Assembly: GCA_016713445.1 (NCBI GenBank)
Contig: JADJPB010000012.1
Coordinates: forward strand, 62,001 to 126,000
Length of the DNA: 64,000 bases
Direction: 5' to 3'
DNA from: Bacteroidota bacterium
GTDB taxonomy: Bacteria > Bacteroidota > Bacteroidia > AKYH767-A > OLB10
Each line of letters begins with the position of its first letter. Position 1 is the first letter of the stretch. A program made the position numbers and the translations under genes. Positions 30,584-40,524 of the stretch are shown in pieces. Below the pieces are notes generated by a model that was not told the origin of the DNA, did not search any database, and was given only the letters and a program-made list of their open reading frames with translations.

Positions 30584-32047
30584 ATGGGAGTCATCAAACG
30601 TCAAGGCATAAAAAATACCATAGCTACCTATATTGGTTTCATGGTGGGCTTTGTAAATCTGATTATTATCCAACCAAATTTCCTAACAAAAGAGGAGCTA
30701 GGGCTAACTCGAGTCCTCTATTCATTCGCTCTTTTAGTTGCTATGTTTGTTCCTTTGGGCATTGGCAATGCCACCACACGTTTCTTCCCTCGTTTTAAAA
30801 ATATTGAGAATCGTCACCATGGTTTTTTTGGATTTATGTTGCTGTTTCCATTGGTTGGCTTTGCATTGGCAGCGCTAGTACTTTTCTTAGCAAAGGATTT
30901 TATCATGGGTCGATATGCCGCCGAATCACCCTTGTTTAATGAGTTCTTTTATTATGTATTTCCTTTAACGTTTTTTGTTTCGATTATTTCAGTGTTGAGT
31001 GTCTATTGTTCTGCGAATTATAAAAGTACGATTCCCACTTATCTCAATGATGTTGTAGTTCGCTTTATGGCCATTGCCGTGGTGAGTTTGTATTATCTGG
31101 AAATGGTTTACCTTAGATCAGTTCATCATGGCTTTTGTTGGGATCTATGGCATTCAAATGATCGGCTTGATAATTTATATTTTTCAATTCGATAGACCTG
31201 GATTTAAAATTGATTGGCCCTATTTTAGGGAGCAAAATTTTGTTCAGTTGATTCGCTATGGATTGTTGCTCTGGTTTGCTTCCGTTGCCTCTATCGGATT
31301 GAAATTTTTCGATGCCATTATGATTGGTCAATATATGCCCCTAGCCTTTGTCGGAATTTATACGGTCGCCGCATTTATTCCAACGATTATCGAAGCACCA
31401 CTGAATGCATTTGATCGTATTGCCGCATCTAAAATTGCATTCGCCTGGAAAGAAAATGATCGAGAAGAAATCAATTCTATTTACCAAAAATCAAGTTTGT
31501 ATATGTTTATGATTGGTGGCTTTCTTTTTCTGAATGTGAATATTAATATTTACGATTTATTTACTTTTTTACCTGAAGGATACGATCAAGGTGCCCCCAT
31601 CGTCATAATTTTAAGCTTAGCAAGTCTTTACAATATGGCTACTGGATTGAATGCAGCTATCTTATTCAATTCTGATAAGTATAGGTTAGGGGCAGTCTTT
31701 TAATTTCTTTAGCTGTAATTGTATTGGTATTGCAAATTATTTTGATTCCGTGGTTGGGAATGATTGGAGCTGCCACTGCTACTGCATTAGCATCTTTCAT
31801 TTATAATAGTCTCTTGTTTTGGTACGTGAGAAAACATTTTGCCTTGCAGCCATTCGAAAAGGAAAATAAGGTGCTATTATTGTTAATTATTGTTCTCTGC
31901 GGATTAGGATTTGTATTGCCTTCAACTGGAATTCCAATGCTAAACATTCTCTATAAAGGATTTGTTATTTCAGGAATCTATATCGGATATGTTTATTTTA
32001 AAAATTTGACTCCAGAAGTATTTGATTGGATAAAAAAGAAAGAATAA
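30584..32047 (+). CDS. Wzx-type polysaccharide flippase, MOP superfamily (frame interrupted)
   Basis: About 487 residues joined. Many hydrophobic segments start with GIKNTIATYIGFMVGFVNLIIIQPNFLTKEELGL, characteristic of oligosaccharide flippases, and end with a Lys-rich tail. It would flip lipid-linked glycan units across the inner membrane. ATG 30584 is preferred to TTG 30575. Breaks are near 31100-31125 and near 31695-31705, each shifting frame once. It sits at the right end of the glycan region and is the only transporter-type gene there. It converges on the TPR gene with a ten-base gap. Confidence 0.83.
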
Positions 32048-32057
32048 ATAGGTTGGA

Positions 32058-32825
32058 TTAAATATCTTTTAAAAGCGCTTCACATTTGTTTTTGTTCTCT
32101 ATATCATCTTTGTTTTTCACCTGTATTTTGGTAGCCTTATTTAACCAATTTTTTGCGTTCTGTTTGTCGTTCGATTTATCTCTTGCCAGATAAGTTTGCG
32201 CCAACTCATAGTAATGAATCCCATTTAATGGCTCTAATAAAATTGCTCTTTCAAAATATTTAATGGACTCTTCGTAAGTACCACCAGGTAGCGCCCCAAA
32301 AATTGCCTTGATCATGGTGCGTTCTAAGATGTTAAAGCCGGCTATCTCCCGATGCCACCTTCCTAGAATATGATAAGCTCCTGCATTTTTAGAATCTAAC
32401 TTGATCGTAAGTTCCGCTTCTGATTTTATCAGTTTCGCATTATCAATTTTGGTCTTGGTACTTGCAAACTCAGTCATTCTTCCCATTGCTACCGCGTAAG
32501 CATAATGCGCGTTTGCATTTTGAGGATGTTGAGTTACCGCTCGCTTTCCTAAGTAAGCAGCAGTTGTATACCACTGCTGTTTTAAGTTTTCGGTTTTTTG
32601 ATCAACACCAATCTTTGAATAAATAAAAGATGTGCGCCACAAATACTCAACATTGGAGGAGTCAGTTTTTAGAAGCAGTTTCAATATTTCTAATGCTTCG
32701 CTCCACTTTTTTTCCTGTTGTAGTTTTTCCGCCTTCAGGTAGGATTGAATTTCGCTTTTCCCATCCTGGTGGGATGCAATAAGTGGGGAGGAAGCAAAGA
32801 GTAAAATGATGAATATTTTATGCAT
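32058..32825 (-). CDS. Exported TPR protein
   Basis: 255 residues, intact. The N-terminal MHKIFIILLFASSPLIASHQ looks like a signal peptide. The body has helical TPR-like pairs: QQEKKWSEALEILKLLLKTDSSN, ANAHYAYAVAMGRM, KNAGAYHILGRWHREIAG, EESIKYFERAILLEPLNGIHYYELAQTYL. The LGRWHREIAG segment recalls the regulator-of-microtubule-dynamics type TPR family also found in bacteria. It overlaps the KirBac channel gene by eight bases, indicating coupled translation. It is probably periplasmic and may interact with the channel or another membrane protein. No specific function is known. Confidence 0.75.
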   Translation of the reverse strand: MHKIFIILLFASSPLIASHQDGKSEIQSYLKAEKLQQEKKWSEALEILKLLLKTDSSNVEYLWRTSFIYSKIGVDQKTENLKQQWYTTAAYLGKRAVTQHPQNANAHYAYAVAMGRMTEFASTKTKIDNAKLIKSEAELTIKLDSKNAGAYHILGRWHREIAGFNILERTMIKAIFGALPGGTYEESIKYFERAILLEPLNGIHYYELAQTYLARDKSNDKQNAKNWLNKATKIQVKNKDDIENKNKCEALLKDI

Positions 32826-33816
32826 TTTGATTGTTAGTTTTTTCTAGTGCTGAAATCATTTTTAAATCCAGCGTCGTTGCTCCATTTTCCGATTTTCCAA
32901 TCATGGATGCAAACCTAACATCCCATTTTATTTCATTAAAGTGATAGGAATTGCGATCATAAATTTGTTGAACGTAAGTATCGTCAATGGCTTTTAGGCT
33001 AATCATGAATTCAGCTTCAATATTTTCTAGGTCAATTGCTGTTAAACCATGCAAAGGACTTTCTTCGTTGATCGGATGAACGATTGTCCATGAAAGTGCA
33101 AGGAAATTAATTTTTGGAATCTCTAATATTAAATTACTGTATTTTCTTTGTGCTTTTCCATTGATCATCTCAGTATACGAAAAGAGTACCGTGGCCTCAA
33201 CTTCTAATAACTGATTTCGCCTGGCATTGGCTATTCTAAACATTAAGGCTGTTGGTGCATCTTTCGAAAGAGTAGGGTGATGGTATGTCGTTAGGATAAC
33301 ATTTTCGCTGTATAAAAGTTTTGCAGTAGGGCGAGAAAATCGACCGTATAATAATCCAGTAGCTAATGCAAATCCTAATAATCCCAACATAGACTCAATA
33401 CTTGCAATGGAACCGGCTAAGGCTCCAGTCGGATTTAATCTACCGTAACCAACAGTTGTTAAGGATTGAGAGCTAAAGAAAAAAATCTCTAGAAATTTAT
33501 TATTTTCATTTGTATAAATCATTCCTGCAATGTCGTCTGGACAAAGCGTATAATACGTCAATGTGAAAAGTAAATTGAGGGTAAAATAAAATCCAAATAC
33601 AAACAAACTAAATTTCCACCACGACATCATTATAAGTGAATGGAATATGTTGACTACATTAAATTTCGGTTCTCCAATGCGTTTTATATTGGCCGTGCCG
33701 TCCTTATTTAAAATGCGTTGTCCAGATGCATTTCCAGTGTTCCCAAATCCAAATTCAGTAGTAGAATTTTGATTAAACAATCGATTAAGTTTTTTTGCCT
33801 TAAACTCGTTTAACAT
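32818..33816 (-). CDS. Inward-rectifier-type potassium channel (KirBac)
   Basis: 332 residues, intact. Slide helix and first membrane helix around WWKFSLFVFGFYFTLNLLF, pore helix with the potassium selectivity filter TTVGYG (residues 120-125), second membrane helix ESMLGLLGFALATGLLYGRFSRP, then the cytoplasmic immunoglobulin-like domain (ALMFRIANARRNQLLEVEATV, ending near DLKMISAL). The order is the standard Kir layout. It should conduct K+ gated by cytoplasmic ligands or lipids. Its stop overlaps the TPR gene start. It is unrelated to the glycan genes on either side; no regulator is adjacent. Confidence 0.93.
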   Translation of the reverse strand: MLNEFKAKKLNRLFNQNSTTEFGFGNTGNASGQRILNKDGTANIKRIGEPKFNVVNIFHSLIMMSWWKFSLFVFGFYFTLNLLFTLTYYTLCPDDIAGMIYTNENNKFLEIFFFSSQSLTTVGYGRLNPTGALAGSIASIESMLGLLGFALATGLLYGRFSRPTAKLLYSENVILTTYHHPTLSKDAPTALMFRIANARRNQLLEVEATVLFSYTEMINGKAQRKYSNLILEIPKINFLALSWTIVHPINEESPLHGLTAIDLENIEAEFMISLKAIDDTYVQQIYDRNSYHFNEIKWDVRFASMIGKSENGATTLDLKMISALEKTNNQNA

Positions 33817-33886
33817 TTATTTGTAATGGATAAGAGCAAAAATTTAACATCTTTTACTCGGTGAAATCTTAAGCTGTGTTAATGTA

Positions 33887-34603
33887 TTAGTCATATGATT
33901 CAAAGCGAATGGCTTTTTTATCATATCCTAATATATCCAAGCGTTGACGTGCTTCTTTGAGCATATCTGCCCATCCACAAATATAAAAGTAAGCCGGACG
34001 TTGATCACTAAATATTTCTTCGTATATACTGTGTACGTAACCGGTCTTGCCTTTCCATCCTTCATTTTGTCGCGAGAGTACAGGAATAAAATGGAAACTT
34101 GGGTATTCTTCAGCCAACATTTCAAACTCTTTGCGATATAGAATATCTTTCTCCCAACGATTGCCGAAGATTAAATATAAATTTTTATGTGGAATATTAT
34201 TTTTTAAAATGTGCACGATTTGTGAACGCAGCGGCGCTACGCCCGTTCCTGTGCCAATGAAACATAAGTCGCGATCAATAGGATCTGGGAGTTGGAATTT
34301 GCCAAGTACTTTTGAAATTTTTAACTCGGTTCCTACATCGTATTTCTCCCACAAAAGAGGTGTCCCCAAACCTTTTTCATTGAGTACAATGCATAATTCA
34401 AAAATGTTGTCGGTTGAAGGGGCAGAGGCAATGGAATAACTACGATTAGTATATTTAGAATCGATCGGTAAATCCAACATGATAAATTGTCCAGCCTTAA
34501 AGGAAAATGGAATTTCGTCGGGCACCTTAATGTAAAAACGTTTTACTTTTTCTGTCTCGTCAACGATGTCTATAATTGATGCGTCTTGATAGGTATAAGC
34601 CAT
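33887..34603 (-). CDS. Ferredoxin-NADP(+) reductase family flavoprotein
   Basis: 238 residues, intact. FAD domain motif TNRSYSIASAPS (flavin-binding RxYS), then the NAD(P)-binding loop FIGTGTGVAPLRSQI and the C-terminal YICGWADMLKEAR segment. It is the length of a single-chain FNR with no iron-sulfur domain, so it needs a separate ferredoxin or other partner. It could reduce ferredoxin or flavodoxin with NAD(P)H or the reverse. Transcribed alone; no ferredoxin gene is next to it. Confidence 0.88.
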   Translation of the reverse strand: MAYTYQDASIIDIVDETEKVKRFYIKVPDEIPFSFKAGQFIMLDLPIDSKYTNRSYSIASAPSTDNIFELCIVLNEKGLGTPLLWEKYDVGTELKISKVLGKFQLPDPIDRDLCFIGTGTGVAPLRSQIVHILKNNIPHKNLYLIFGNRWEKDILYRKEFEMLAEEYPSFHFIPVLSRQNEGWKGKTGYVHSIYEEIFSDQRPAYFYICGWADMLKEARQRLDILGYDKKAIRFESYD

Positions 34604-34799
34604 TTCATTCGTGTATTTTGCTAAAATTAAAGTTTATTGATTTAACCCCAAAAAAATCAAAATTGAAGGAAGAGAAATTCTATTGATTTGCGAATTAAAT
34701 CTAAAATAAATAGCAGATATACAATAGTTTAGGCATGTTTAAGAAGTTATTATTTCTTCTTAACGATGTTGTCAGTTCAATGAGTTTTACAGCTTACTT
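34604..34799. other. Intergenic region, reductase / xerD
   Basis: About 195 AT-rich bases between two minus-strand genes. I see no gene, repeat or clear terminator. Confidence 0.4.
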
Positions 34800-35702
34800 T
34801 TACTTTCGAGGATGGAATTGTAAGATGGCTGATCTTAGATAATCTTTGTCGAGATGGGTGTATATCTCGGTTGTAGTGATGCTGCTATGGCCTAACATTT
34901 CTTGTACCGCTCTTAAATCTGCGCCGCCTTCAATAAGATGGGTCGCAAAAGAATGACGAAATGGATGTGGACTAATACTAGCACGAATTCCTGCTTTGAT
35001 GGCGAGGTCTTTAATGATCATAAATACCATCACCCGACTTAATTTTCGTCCTCTCCGATTAAGAAAAATAAAATCTTCATGTCCTTTTTGTATGGGAAGA
35101 TGAGAGCGTATTCCTTCTAAATAAAGGTTGATTTGCTTTATGGCTGAATTCCCCATAGGAATAATTCTTTCCTTGTTTCCTTTCCCCGTAACTTTTACAA
35201 ATCCATCGTTAAAATAACTTTGACTTAACTGCAATCCTATAAGTTCAGATACACGAAGTCCGCAGCTGTACAGTGTTTCTAGCAATGCTTTGTTTCTTTG
35301 TCCTTCAGGTAAACTTAAATCGATATTGGATAATAGTAAATTGATTTCTTCAACCGTGAGAAAATCAGGAAGTTTTTTTCCGATGCTAGGACCTTCAATT
35401 AGCTCGGTAGGATCATCCTGCATCACATTTTCCATCAACAGGTATTTGTAAAATGCTTTTACGCCTGATAAAACACGTGCTTGTGTTCTGGCCGTCATCC
35501 CTAAATCACTGACCCATCTGATGAAATCCTGAAGTTGCTCGTGTTTGATTTGTTCAGGAGAAACTGAAATTTGTTTGTAGTCTAAAAATTGTACGAGTTT
35601 TTCTATGTCATGTTCGTAGGCTTCCAAAGTATTGGAGGAAAGCGATCGCTCTAATTGTAAATAACTTCTAAATCCTTTAATGTAGGGTGTCCAGGCGTGC
35701 AT
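34800..35702 (-). CDS. xerD: Site-specific tyrosine recombinase XerD/XerC
   Basis: 300 residues, the normal Xer length. The N-terminal SAM-like core-binding domain (YLQLERSLSSNTLEAYEHDI) is followed by the catalytic domain with the first Arg in SCGLRVSELIGL, Lys in GKGNKER, HxxR in HPFRHSFATHLIEGGADL, His in LGHSSITTTEIY and the nucleophile Tyr in EIYTHLDKDYLR. It resolves chromosome dimers at dif together with a second Xer in most bacteria, or alone in some. XerD is favoured by overall similarity, but XerC versus XerD is not certain. A TATCTTCG element ends seven bases before the start on its strand. Divergent from aroQ; no mobile element is near. Confidence 0.9.
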   Translation of the reverse strand: MHAWTPYIKGFRSYLQLERSLSSNTLEAYEHDIEKLVQFLDYKQISVSPEQIKHEQLQDFIRWVSDLGMTARTQARVLSGVKAFYKYLLMENVMQDDPTELIEGPSIGKKLPDFLTVEEINLLLSNIDLSLPEGQRNKALLETLYSCGLRVSELIGLQLSQSYFNDGFVKVTGKGNKERIIPMGNSAIKQINLYLEGIRSHLPIQKGHEDFIFLNRRGRKLSRVMVFMIIKDLAIKAGIRASISPHPFRHSFATHLIEGGADLRAVQEMLGHSSITTTEIYTHLDKDYLRSAILQFHPRK

Positions 35703-35729
35703 GAGTTCACGAAGATAACGAATGAAATA

Positions 35730-35737
35730 TATTTTTG
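35730..35737 (+). promoter_or_regulatory. Putative -7 box for aroQ (TATTTTTG)
   Basis: Matches TAnnTTTG and ends 14 bases before the aroQ ATG. The sequence is AT-rich, so a chance match is possible. Confidence 0.3.
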
Positions 35738-35751
35738 TAAGTTTGTATATG

Positions 35752-36179
35752 ATGCGAATCGATATTATTAACGGCCCTAATTTGAATTTATTAGGGGTGC
35801 GTGAACCGGATATTTATGGTGCCGTAACATTTGAAGCGTTTTATGCTAAATTGAAAATCAGTTTGCAGATATAGATTTGAATTATTACCAAAGTAATGTC
35901 GAAGGGGAGTTGATTAATCGCTTGCATGAAGTAGGATTTAGTTCTCATGGAATTATTTTGAATGCCGGTGGATATACCCATACTTCAGTGGCAATTGCAG
36001 ATGCCATTTCAGCTATTAAAACTCCCGTACTCGAATTACATATCTCTAATGTTTTTGCCAGAGAAGAGTATCGCCATCACAGTTTGCTGTCTGCAAAATG
36101 TGTGGGTATCATTGGCGGTCTCGGAATGAATGGATATGAATTAGGGATTCGGTACTTCATAGATGGGTTTAAAAAGTAA
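35752..36179 (+). CDS. aroQ: Type II 3-dehydroquinate dehydratase (frame interrupted)
   Basis: Dehydrates 3-dehydroquinate in the shikimate pathway. About 142 residues joined, as expected for type II. Motifs: INGPNLNLLGVREPDIYG (active-site loop Arg and Tyr), HGIILNAGGYTHTSVA, ELHISNVFAREEYR (catalytic His and Arg), and GIIGGLGMNGYELG. The frame is lost in a four-A run at 35854-35857; one more A restores it. ATG 35752 matches the family N-terminus. It is the only shikimate gene in the window. Confidence 0.93.
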
Positions 36180-36182
36180 GAT

Positions 36183-37140
36183 TTGAATTCGAATTATGAA
36201 CATATAGCAAGCTCTTTGTTGATGGTTCGTCCTGCAAAATTTGGATTTAATTCCGAGACCTTCGCCAGCAATTCTTTTCAGCATCAGGAATCCATTGAGA
36301 ATAGTAGTGAATTAGCTCTTTCAGAATTTGACAAAGTAGTGGAGCAGTTAAAAGCAAAAGGGATTGATGTGATGGTTTCGCATTCCGAAGATCCGCTTGC
36401 TCCAGATTGTATATTCCCGAATAATTGTTTCAGTACACATGCACAAAATAAGTTAATTGTTTATCCAATGATGGCTCCTAATCGTCAACGTGAACGGAAG
36501 GGGAATATGATGGTGGATTTAAAAAATAATTTTGAAGTGGATGAGATGGTAGATTTAACTTCTTATGAAGCTGATAATTTATTTTTGGAAGGAACTGGAA
36601 GCATTGTTTTTGATCATCTCCAGAAAATTGCTTACGCGGTTAGAAGTCCTAGAACGAATGAGACAGTATTGAATAAACTCTGTGAGAAGTTAAATTATAC
36701 CCTTTTTATTTACTTGTGTGGATGCCGATCATCAACCTATCTATCATACCAACGTAGTGTTGAATTTGGGTTTAGATTATGTCGTTTTTTTTGAAGATGG
36801 AATGACGAATCCAAAGGAACGAAAAGACATACTTGATTTATTTCGAATACGAGGCATGAATATATTAAAATTATCCTGGAATCAGGTTTTACATTTTTGT
36901 GGGAATATGCTTCAGATCCAAAATAAAGAGGGGGAATTGTATACCGTTTGTTCAACCTCTGCCTTTAAATTTCTGTCGAATGAACAGAAGAGATTGATTT
37001 CTAAACGATCCGACTTTCTGGTTGTTGACATCCCTATGATTGAAAAAATTGGTGGGGGCGGGATTCGTTGCATGCTGGCTGAAGTATTTTTGAATCCAAG
37101 GAATCCAAAGAATGTTGAAGAACTCCCTACAAGGACTTAA
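36183..37140 (+). CDS. CtlX-like arginine deiminase/amidinotransferase family (frame interrupted)
   Basis: About 319 residues joined. Motifs of the guanidino-group modifying pentein fold are LLMVRPAKFGFN, DCIFPNNCFSTH, LEGTGSIVFDH, YHTNVVLNLG (catalytic His region) and the GGGGIRCMLAEVF end with the nucleophile Cys. These match the Bacteroidota proteins annotated as citrulline-utilisation hydrolase CtlX or amidinotransferase. The start is uncertain: TTG 36183 is the only in-frame candidate before the first motif. The break is near 36700-36718. The CoA-transferase starts inside its last codons. The physiological substrate (arginine, citrulline or dimethylarginine) cannot be told. Confidence 0.78.
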
Positions 37141-38191
37141 GGTTGTAGAATTGGCCACTGTTTTGGCAGGACCGGCAGTGGGAATGTTTTTCGCGGAGTT
37201 AGGGGCAGAAGTAATCAAGGTGGAGAATAAGAAAAACAATGGCGATCCTACTCGTGGCTGGAAGTCCATTCACGAACCAAAAGAGGATCCGGCATCTGCC
37301 TACTATCATTGCGTGAATTGGAACAAAGAAGTAGTTTTTTTAAACCTGTTGGATGAGACCGATCGATCTAAACTAGAAAAACTTCTTAAAGTTGCTGATG
37401 TATTAATCGTGAATTTCAAATCAGGCGATGCAGAAAAATTCGATTTGAAGAATTCGGTACTGCGTGAACGTTATCCTACTTTAATCATTGGCGAAATTCT
37501 TGGTTTTGAAAGTGAAGAACGTGTAGCCTACGATGCCGTTTTGCAAGCAGAAGCAGGAATGATGTCCATCAATGGAAATCCGGGAGATCAACCCTTGAAA
37601 CTCCCCATCGCCTTCATTGATATTTTAGCTGCTCATCAGTTGAAAGAAGGTATTTTGCTGGCACTTTTAAAGCGGTATGAGTCTGGAAATGGTACCCTCG
37701 TTTCCACTTCGTTGTATCGTTCCGCTTTGGCTTCTCTAATAAACCAATCTAGTACTTATCTTAATACGAATACGGTTCCTCAACAATTGGGCTCTTTACA
37801 TCCTAATATTGCGCCTTACGGAGAAATTGTGAAGAGTAAAGATGATCAACCCATACTTTTAGCAGTTGGAACGGATGGACAATTTCAAGCATTGTGTGGT
37901 ATGTTGAAGAAGGTAAAAATTTCTACCGACATACGCTTTAAATCGAATGCCGATCGAGTAAAAAACAGAATGGCTTTGAAAGAAGTTTTGGTTGAAGAAT
38001 TTGAAAAGTTTGATGCGAATACAATCCTTAGTCAATTGCATAAATTTAAAGTTCCGGCTGCGAAAATTAGAAAGTTGGATGAAGTGTTGAATGAAAAAAT
38101 GGCGCAGGAAATGGTGTTGGAGCAAATGGAGTCTAATGGAAAAATAAGTAAGCGAATGGCGACAGTAGCCTTTAAACTAGAGAGTATATGA
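37112..38191 (+). CDS. Class III CoA-transferase (CaiB/BaiF family)
   Basis: 359 residues, intact. The N-terminal LQGLKVVELATVLAGPAVGMFFAELGAEVIKVENKKNNGDPTR is the family signature for CoA binding, and IAFIDILAAHQ supplies the active-site Asp. Family members transfer CoA between carboxylates, or racemise 2-methylacyl-CoA. No acyl-CoA dehydrogenase or hydratase gene is adjacent, so the substrate cannot be guessed. The start overlaps the CtlX-like gene by 29 bases and its stop overlaps the GNAT start (ATGA), suggesting a three-gene operon. Confidence 0.82.
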   Translation: MLKNSLQGLKVVELATVLAGPAVGMFFAELGAEVIKVENKKNNGDPTRGWKSIHEPKEDPASAYYHCVNWNKEVVFLNLLDETDRSKLEKLLKVADVLIVNFKSGDAEKFDLKNSVLRERYPTLIIGEILGFESEERVAYDAVLQAEAGMMSINGNPGDQPLKLPIAFIDILAAHQLKEGILLALLKRYESGNGTLVSTSLYRSALASLINQSSTYLNTNTVPQQLGSLHPNIAPYGEIVKSKDDQPILLAVGTDGQFQALCGMLKKVKISTDIRFKSNADRVKNRMALKEVLVEEFEKFDANTILSQLHKFKVPAAKIRKLDEVLNEKMAQEMVLEQMESNGKISKRMATVAFKLESI

Positions 38192-38636
38192 TGACAATGA
38201 GTAAATTAAAATTTGCGGATCCTTACCAAGAAAATAGAATAGAGGAGTATTTTTATTACGATGGAAGTTGTTAAGGAAGCCTTGGGGACAGCCCAAAGGT
38301 ACGGAGCGCGATGGGTTGGAAGAAAATAGTCTGCAAAGAATGTTGGTGGATGAAGAGGGGAATATTATCGCATGCGGACGCCTTCATCTCAATTCATCTG
38401 TAGAAGCTCAAATTAGGTACATGGCGGTGGATACTGGCCATCGTGGAAAAGGAATCGGCAAAATGATGATTCAAGAATTGGAGAGTTTGGCTGTGGATGC
38501 TGGTGTCAAGACGATTGTTTTGCAAGCTCGTGAAAATGCTTTGGAATTTTATCTGACTTGTGGTTACCTTAAAGTGAAAGAAACTTTTGTTCTTTATGGC
38601 GACATTCAACATTACTTAATGATTAAACAATTTTAA
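38188..38636 (+). CDS. GNAT family N-acetyltransferase (frame interrupted)
   Basis: About 149 residues joined. ATG 38188 overlaps the CoA-transferase stop. The first ~20 codons read MMTMSKLKFADPY, then the frame changes near 38250 and continues RWKLLRKPWGQPKGTERD. The acetyl-CoA motif is VDTGHRGKGIGKMMIQELE, and NALEFYLTCGYLKV is the usual C-terminal strand. This is a small single-domain GNAT unlike the two long ones in the glycan region. Probably acetylates a small molecule or protein N-terminus; not resolvable. Confidence 0.78.
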
Positions 38637-38651
38637 ATCAGTTTTTTTAAT

Positions 38652-39341
38652 ATGCGTATTGACATCATTACTGTACACCCTGAGTTGATGGAAAGTCCTT
38701 TCCGTCATTCTATTCTAAAACGAGCCCAGGATAAAGGGTTGGTGGAAGTGAATTTAATTAATCTTCGTGATTACGCATTAAATAAACATCGTACAACGGA
38801 TGACTATGCATTTGGTGGTGGCGCAGGAATGGTGATGATGATTGAACCGATTGCACTATGTATCGAAACCTTGAAGAGTAAGAATAATTACGAAGAAGTA
38901 ATTTATATGAGTCCTGACGGAGTTTTGCTCGATCAACCTTTGGCAAATAAATTATCACTTTGTGGAAATATGATTATTTTGTGTGGCCATTATAAGGGCG
39001 TGGATGAAAGAGTACGCGAACATTTCATAACGCGTGAAGTAAGTATTGGTGATTATGTTTTATCGGGTGGGGAGTTGGGCGCCGCTGTTTTGTGCGACGC
39101 AGTGATAAGGCTAATACCTGGTGTGTTGAATGACGAAACTTCAGCTTTGTCTGATTCTTTTCAAGATAATTTAATTGCACCACCGGTGTACTCCCGGCCT
39201 GCTGAGTTTAGAGGTTGGAAAGTTCCCGATATTTTATTGTCAGGACATGAAAAAAACATTGAGAAGTGGAAGTACGAGCAATCGATAAAACGAACGAAAG
39301 AGCGTCGCCCCAATTTGCTAAAAGGAAATAATTTGAAGTAG
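38652..39341 (+). CDS. trmD: tRNA (guanine-37 N1)-methyltransferase
   Basis: 229 residues, intact. SPOUT-fold methyltransferase that modifies G37 next to the anticodon and prevents frameshifting. MRIDIITVHPELMESPFRHSI start, AFGGGAGMVMM, ILCGHYKGVDERV (knotted SAM site) and YVLSGGELGAAVLCDAVIRLIPGVL are diagnostic. rpsP, rimM and rplS, often linked in other phyla, are not present here. It converges with the wecA-like gene; a TCGAATT/AATTCGA 7-bp inverted repeat at 39346-39371 spans the gap but lacks a good T tract. Confidence 0.96.
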   Translation: MRIDIITVHPELMESPFRHSILKRAQDKGLVEVNLINLRDYALNKHRTTDDYAFGGGAGMVMMIEPIALCIETLKSKNNYEEVIYMSPDGVLLDQPLANKLSLCGNMIILCGHYKGVDERVREHFITREVSIGDYVLSGGELGAAVLCDAVIRLIPGVLNDETSALSDSFQDNLIAPPVYSRPAEFRGWKVPDILLSGHEKNIEKWKYEQSIKRTKERRPNLLKGNNLK

Positions 39342-39362
39342 AGACTCGAATTTCAAGGTGCC

Positions 39363-40523
39363 TCAATTCGATTTCATGAGATCACTCGCTCTAGAAGATT
39401 CTCCTTGGCTCAATTTTATTTCACGAAGACGTTCTCTGCTTTTAATTTTCTTGTTTCGGGTGGTGTAAAAGAAGAAACATAGAAGTAGAATGAAGTATGT
39501 CCCAAAGAAAATAGAAGCAGCATGTGACCATTCGCTTATAAATTCTGAGATCAATATATTCATAAAAAGCGAAAGTGAAGCTAGGCCAACAAATGCTAAA
39601 CTAACTTGTGAATCACTCAATCCCAACAATGCTAAGCTATGAGTGGTATGATCTTTCCCGCCTACAAAAGGAGATCTACCTGCAGAAAGTCGATTGAAAA
39701 CAACAACGGTAGTATCGAGTATAGGAAGAATGAAAGTCATGATGGTGCCTGCCAGTAATTTTCCGGTGGCAGGTGCTTCTTTTGAATAAGGATCATTCCA
39801 AAAATAAATGATTCCCATAGCAGCTAAAAAGACACCTAAGAATTGACTCCCGGTATCACCCATGTACATTTTTGATGGATGCCAGTTAAATCTCAGAAAT
39901 GCGATAAGTGAGGACAGTACACCAATTAAAACCAGTAAGTGCATATTCACAATATCATTGTTGTAAATGATGATGTAAATAGTATTCAAGATTATTCCAA
40001 TTGAAACGATAGAGGTAATACCATCCATATTGTCAAGCATATTGATGGAGTTCATAATACCTACTACCCAGAATAAAGTTATTAGATAGTTCAATACATC
40101 ACTTGAGAAAATATGAATACTAATTCCGGTACTTATCAATATCAATCCAGAAAGAAGTTGTACTCCAAATTTCAACCAAGGTTTTGTATTGTACGCATCA
40201 TCCGCTAAGCCAATTAAAAAACCAGTGCCGCTGGCGAGAAGTAATCCTACAAATCCAAGTTGATAAGCGTCTTGAGCTGGCTCAAATAAAATGGAGTAAC
40301 TCGCCAACGATAATAAGAACATAATGTAGAAAGTAATTCCACCAATGCTCGGTTTCGACATCGCTCCCCATCTGATAACAGTTCCATCCAGGTTATTTCT
40401 TATGCCCAATGTTTTAAAGAATCGAAGAAAGAGAGAATTAATCATTAATGAAAAAGTAACCGCTAAAATGAGGAAGAGCGAATATAGAATGAAGCTGCTA
40501 TGTTGAAGAAACTGTTCAGTCAT
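39363..40523 (-). CDS. WecA/MraY-type UDP-GlcNAc:undecaprenyl-P transferase
   Basis: 386 residues, intact. About ten to eleven membrane helices. Catalytic motifs are GLADDAYNTKPWLKFG (Asp pair), INMLDNMDGITS and FLRFNWHPSKMYMGDTGSQFLG, then RSPFVGGKDHTTHSLALLG. The family moves a sugar-1-phosphate from a UDP-sugar onto undecaprenyl phosphate to start polysaccharide repeat units. The position at the end of an export operon, not with mur genes, favours WecA-like over MraY. Start is one base after the rfbC stop (TGA-C-ATG). Sugar specificity is unknown. Confidence 0.88.
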   Translation of the reverse strand: MTEQFLQHSSFILYSLFLILAVTFSLMINSLFLRFFKTLGIRNNLDGTVIRWGAMSKPSIGGITFYIMFLLSLASYSILFEPAQDAYQLGFVGLLLASGTGFLIGLADDAYNTKPWLKFGVQLLSGLILISTGISIHIFSSDVLNYLITLFWVVGIMNSINMLDNMDGITSIVSIGIILNTIYIIIYNNDIVNMHLLVLIGVLSSLIAFLRFNWHPSKMYMGDTGSQFLGVFLAAMGIIYFWNDPYSKEAPATGKLLAGTIMTFILPILDTTVVVFNRLSAGRSPFVGGKDHTTHSLALLGLSDSQVSLAFVGLASLSLFMNILISEFISEWSHAASIFFGTYFILLLCFFFYTTRNKKIKSRERLREIKLSQGESSRASDLMKSN

Positions 40524-40524
40524 G

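Noticed and set aside
39346..39371. Bidirectional terminator between trmD and the wecA-like gene
   Set aside because: A 7-bp AT-rich stem with a 12-base loop and no T runs on either side is too weak to call.
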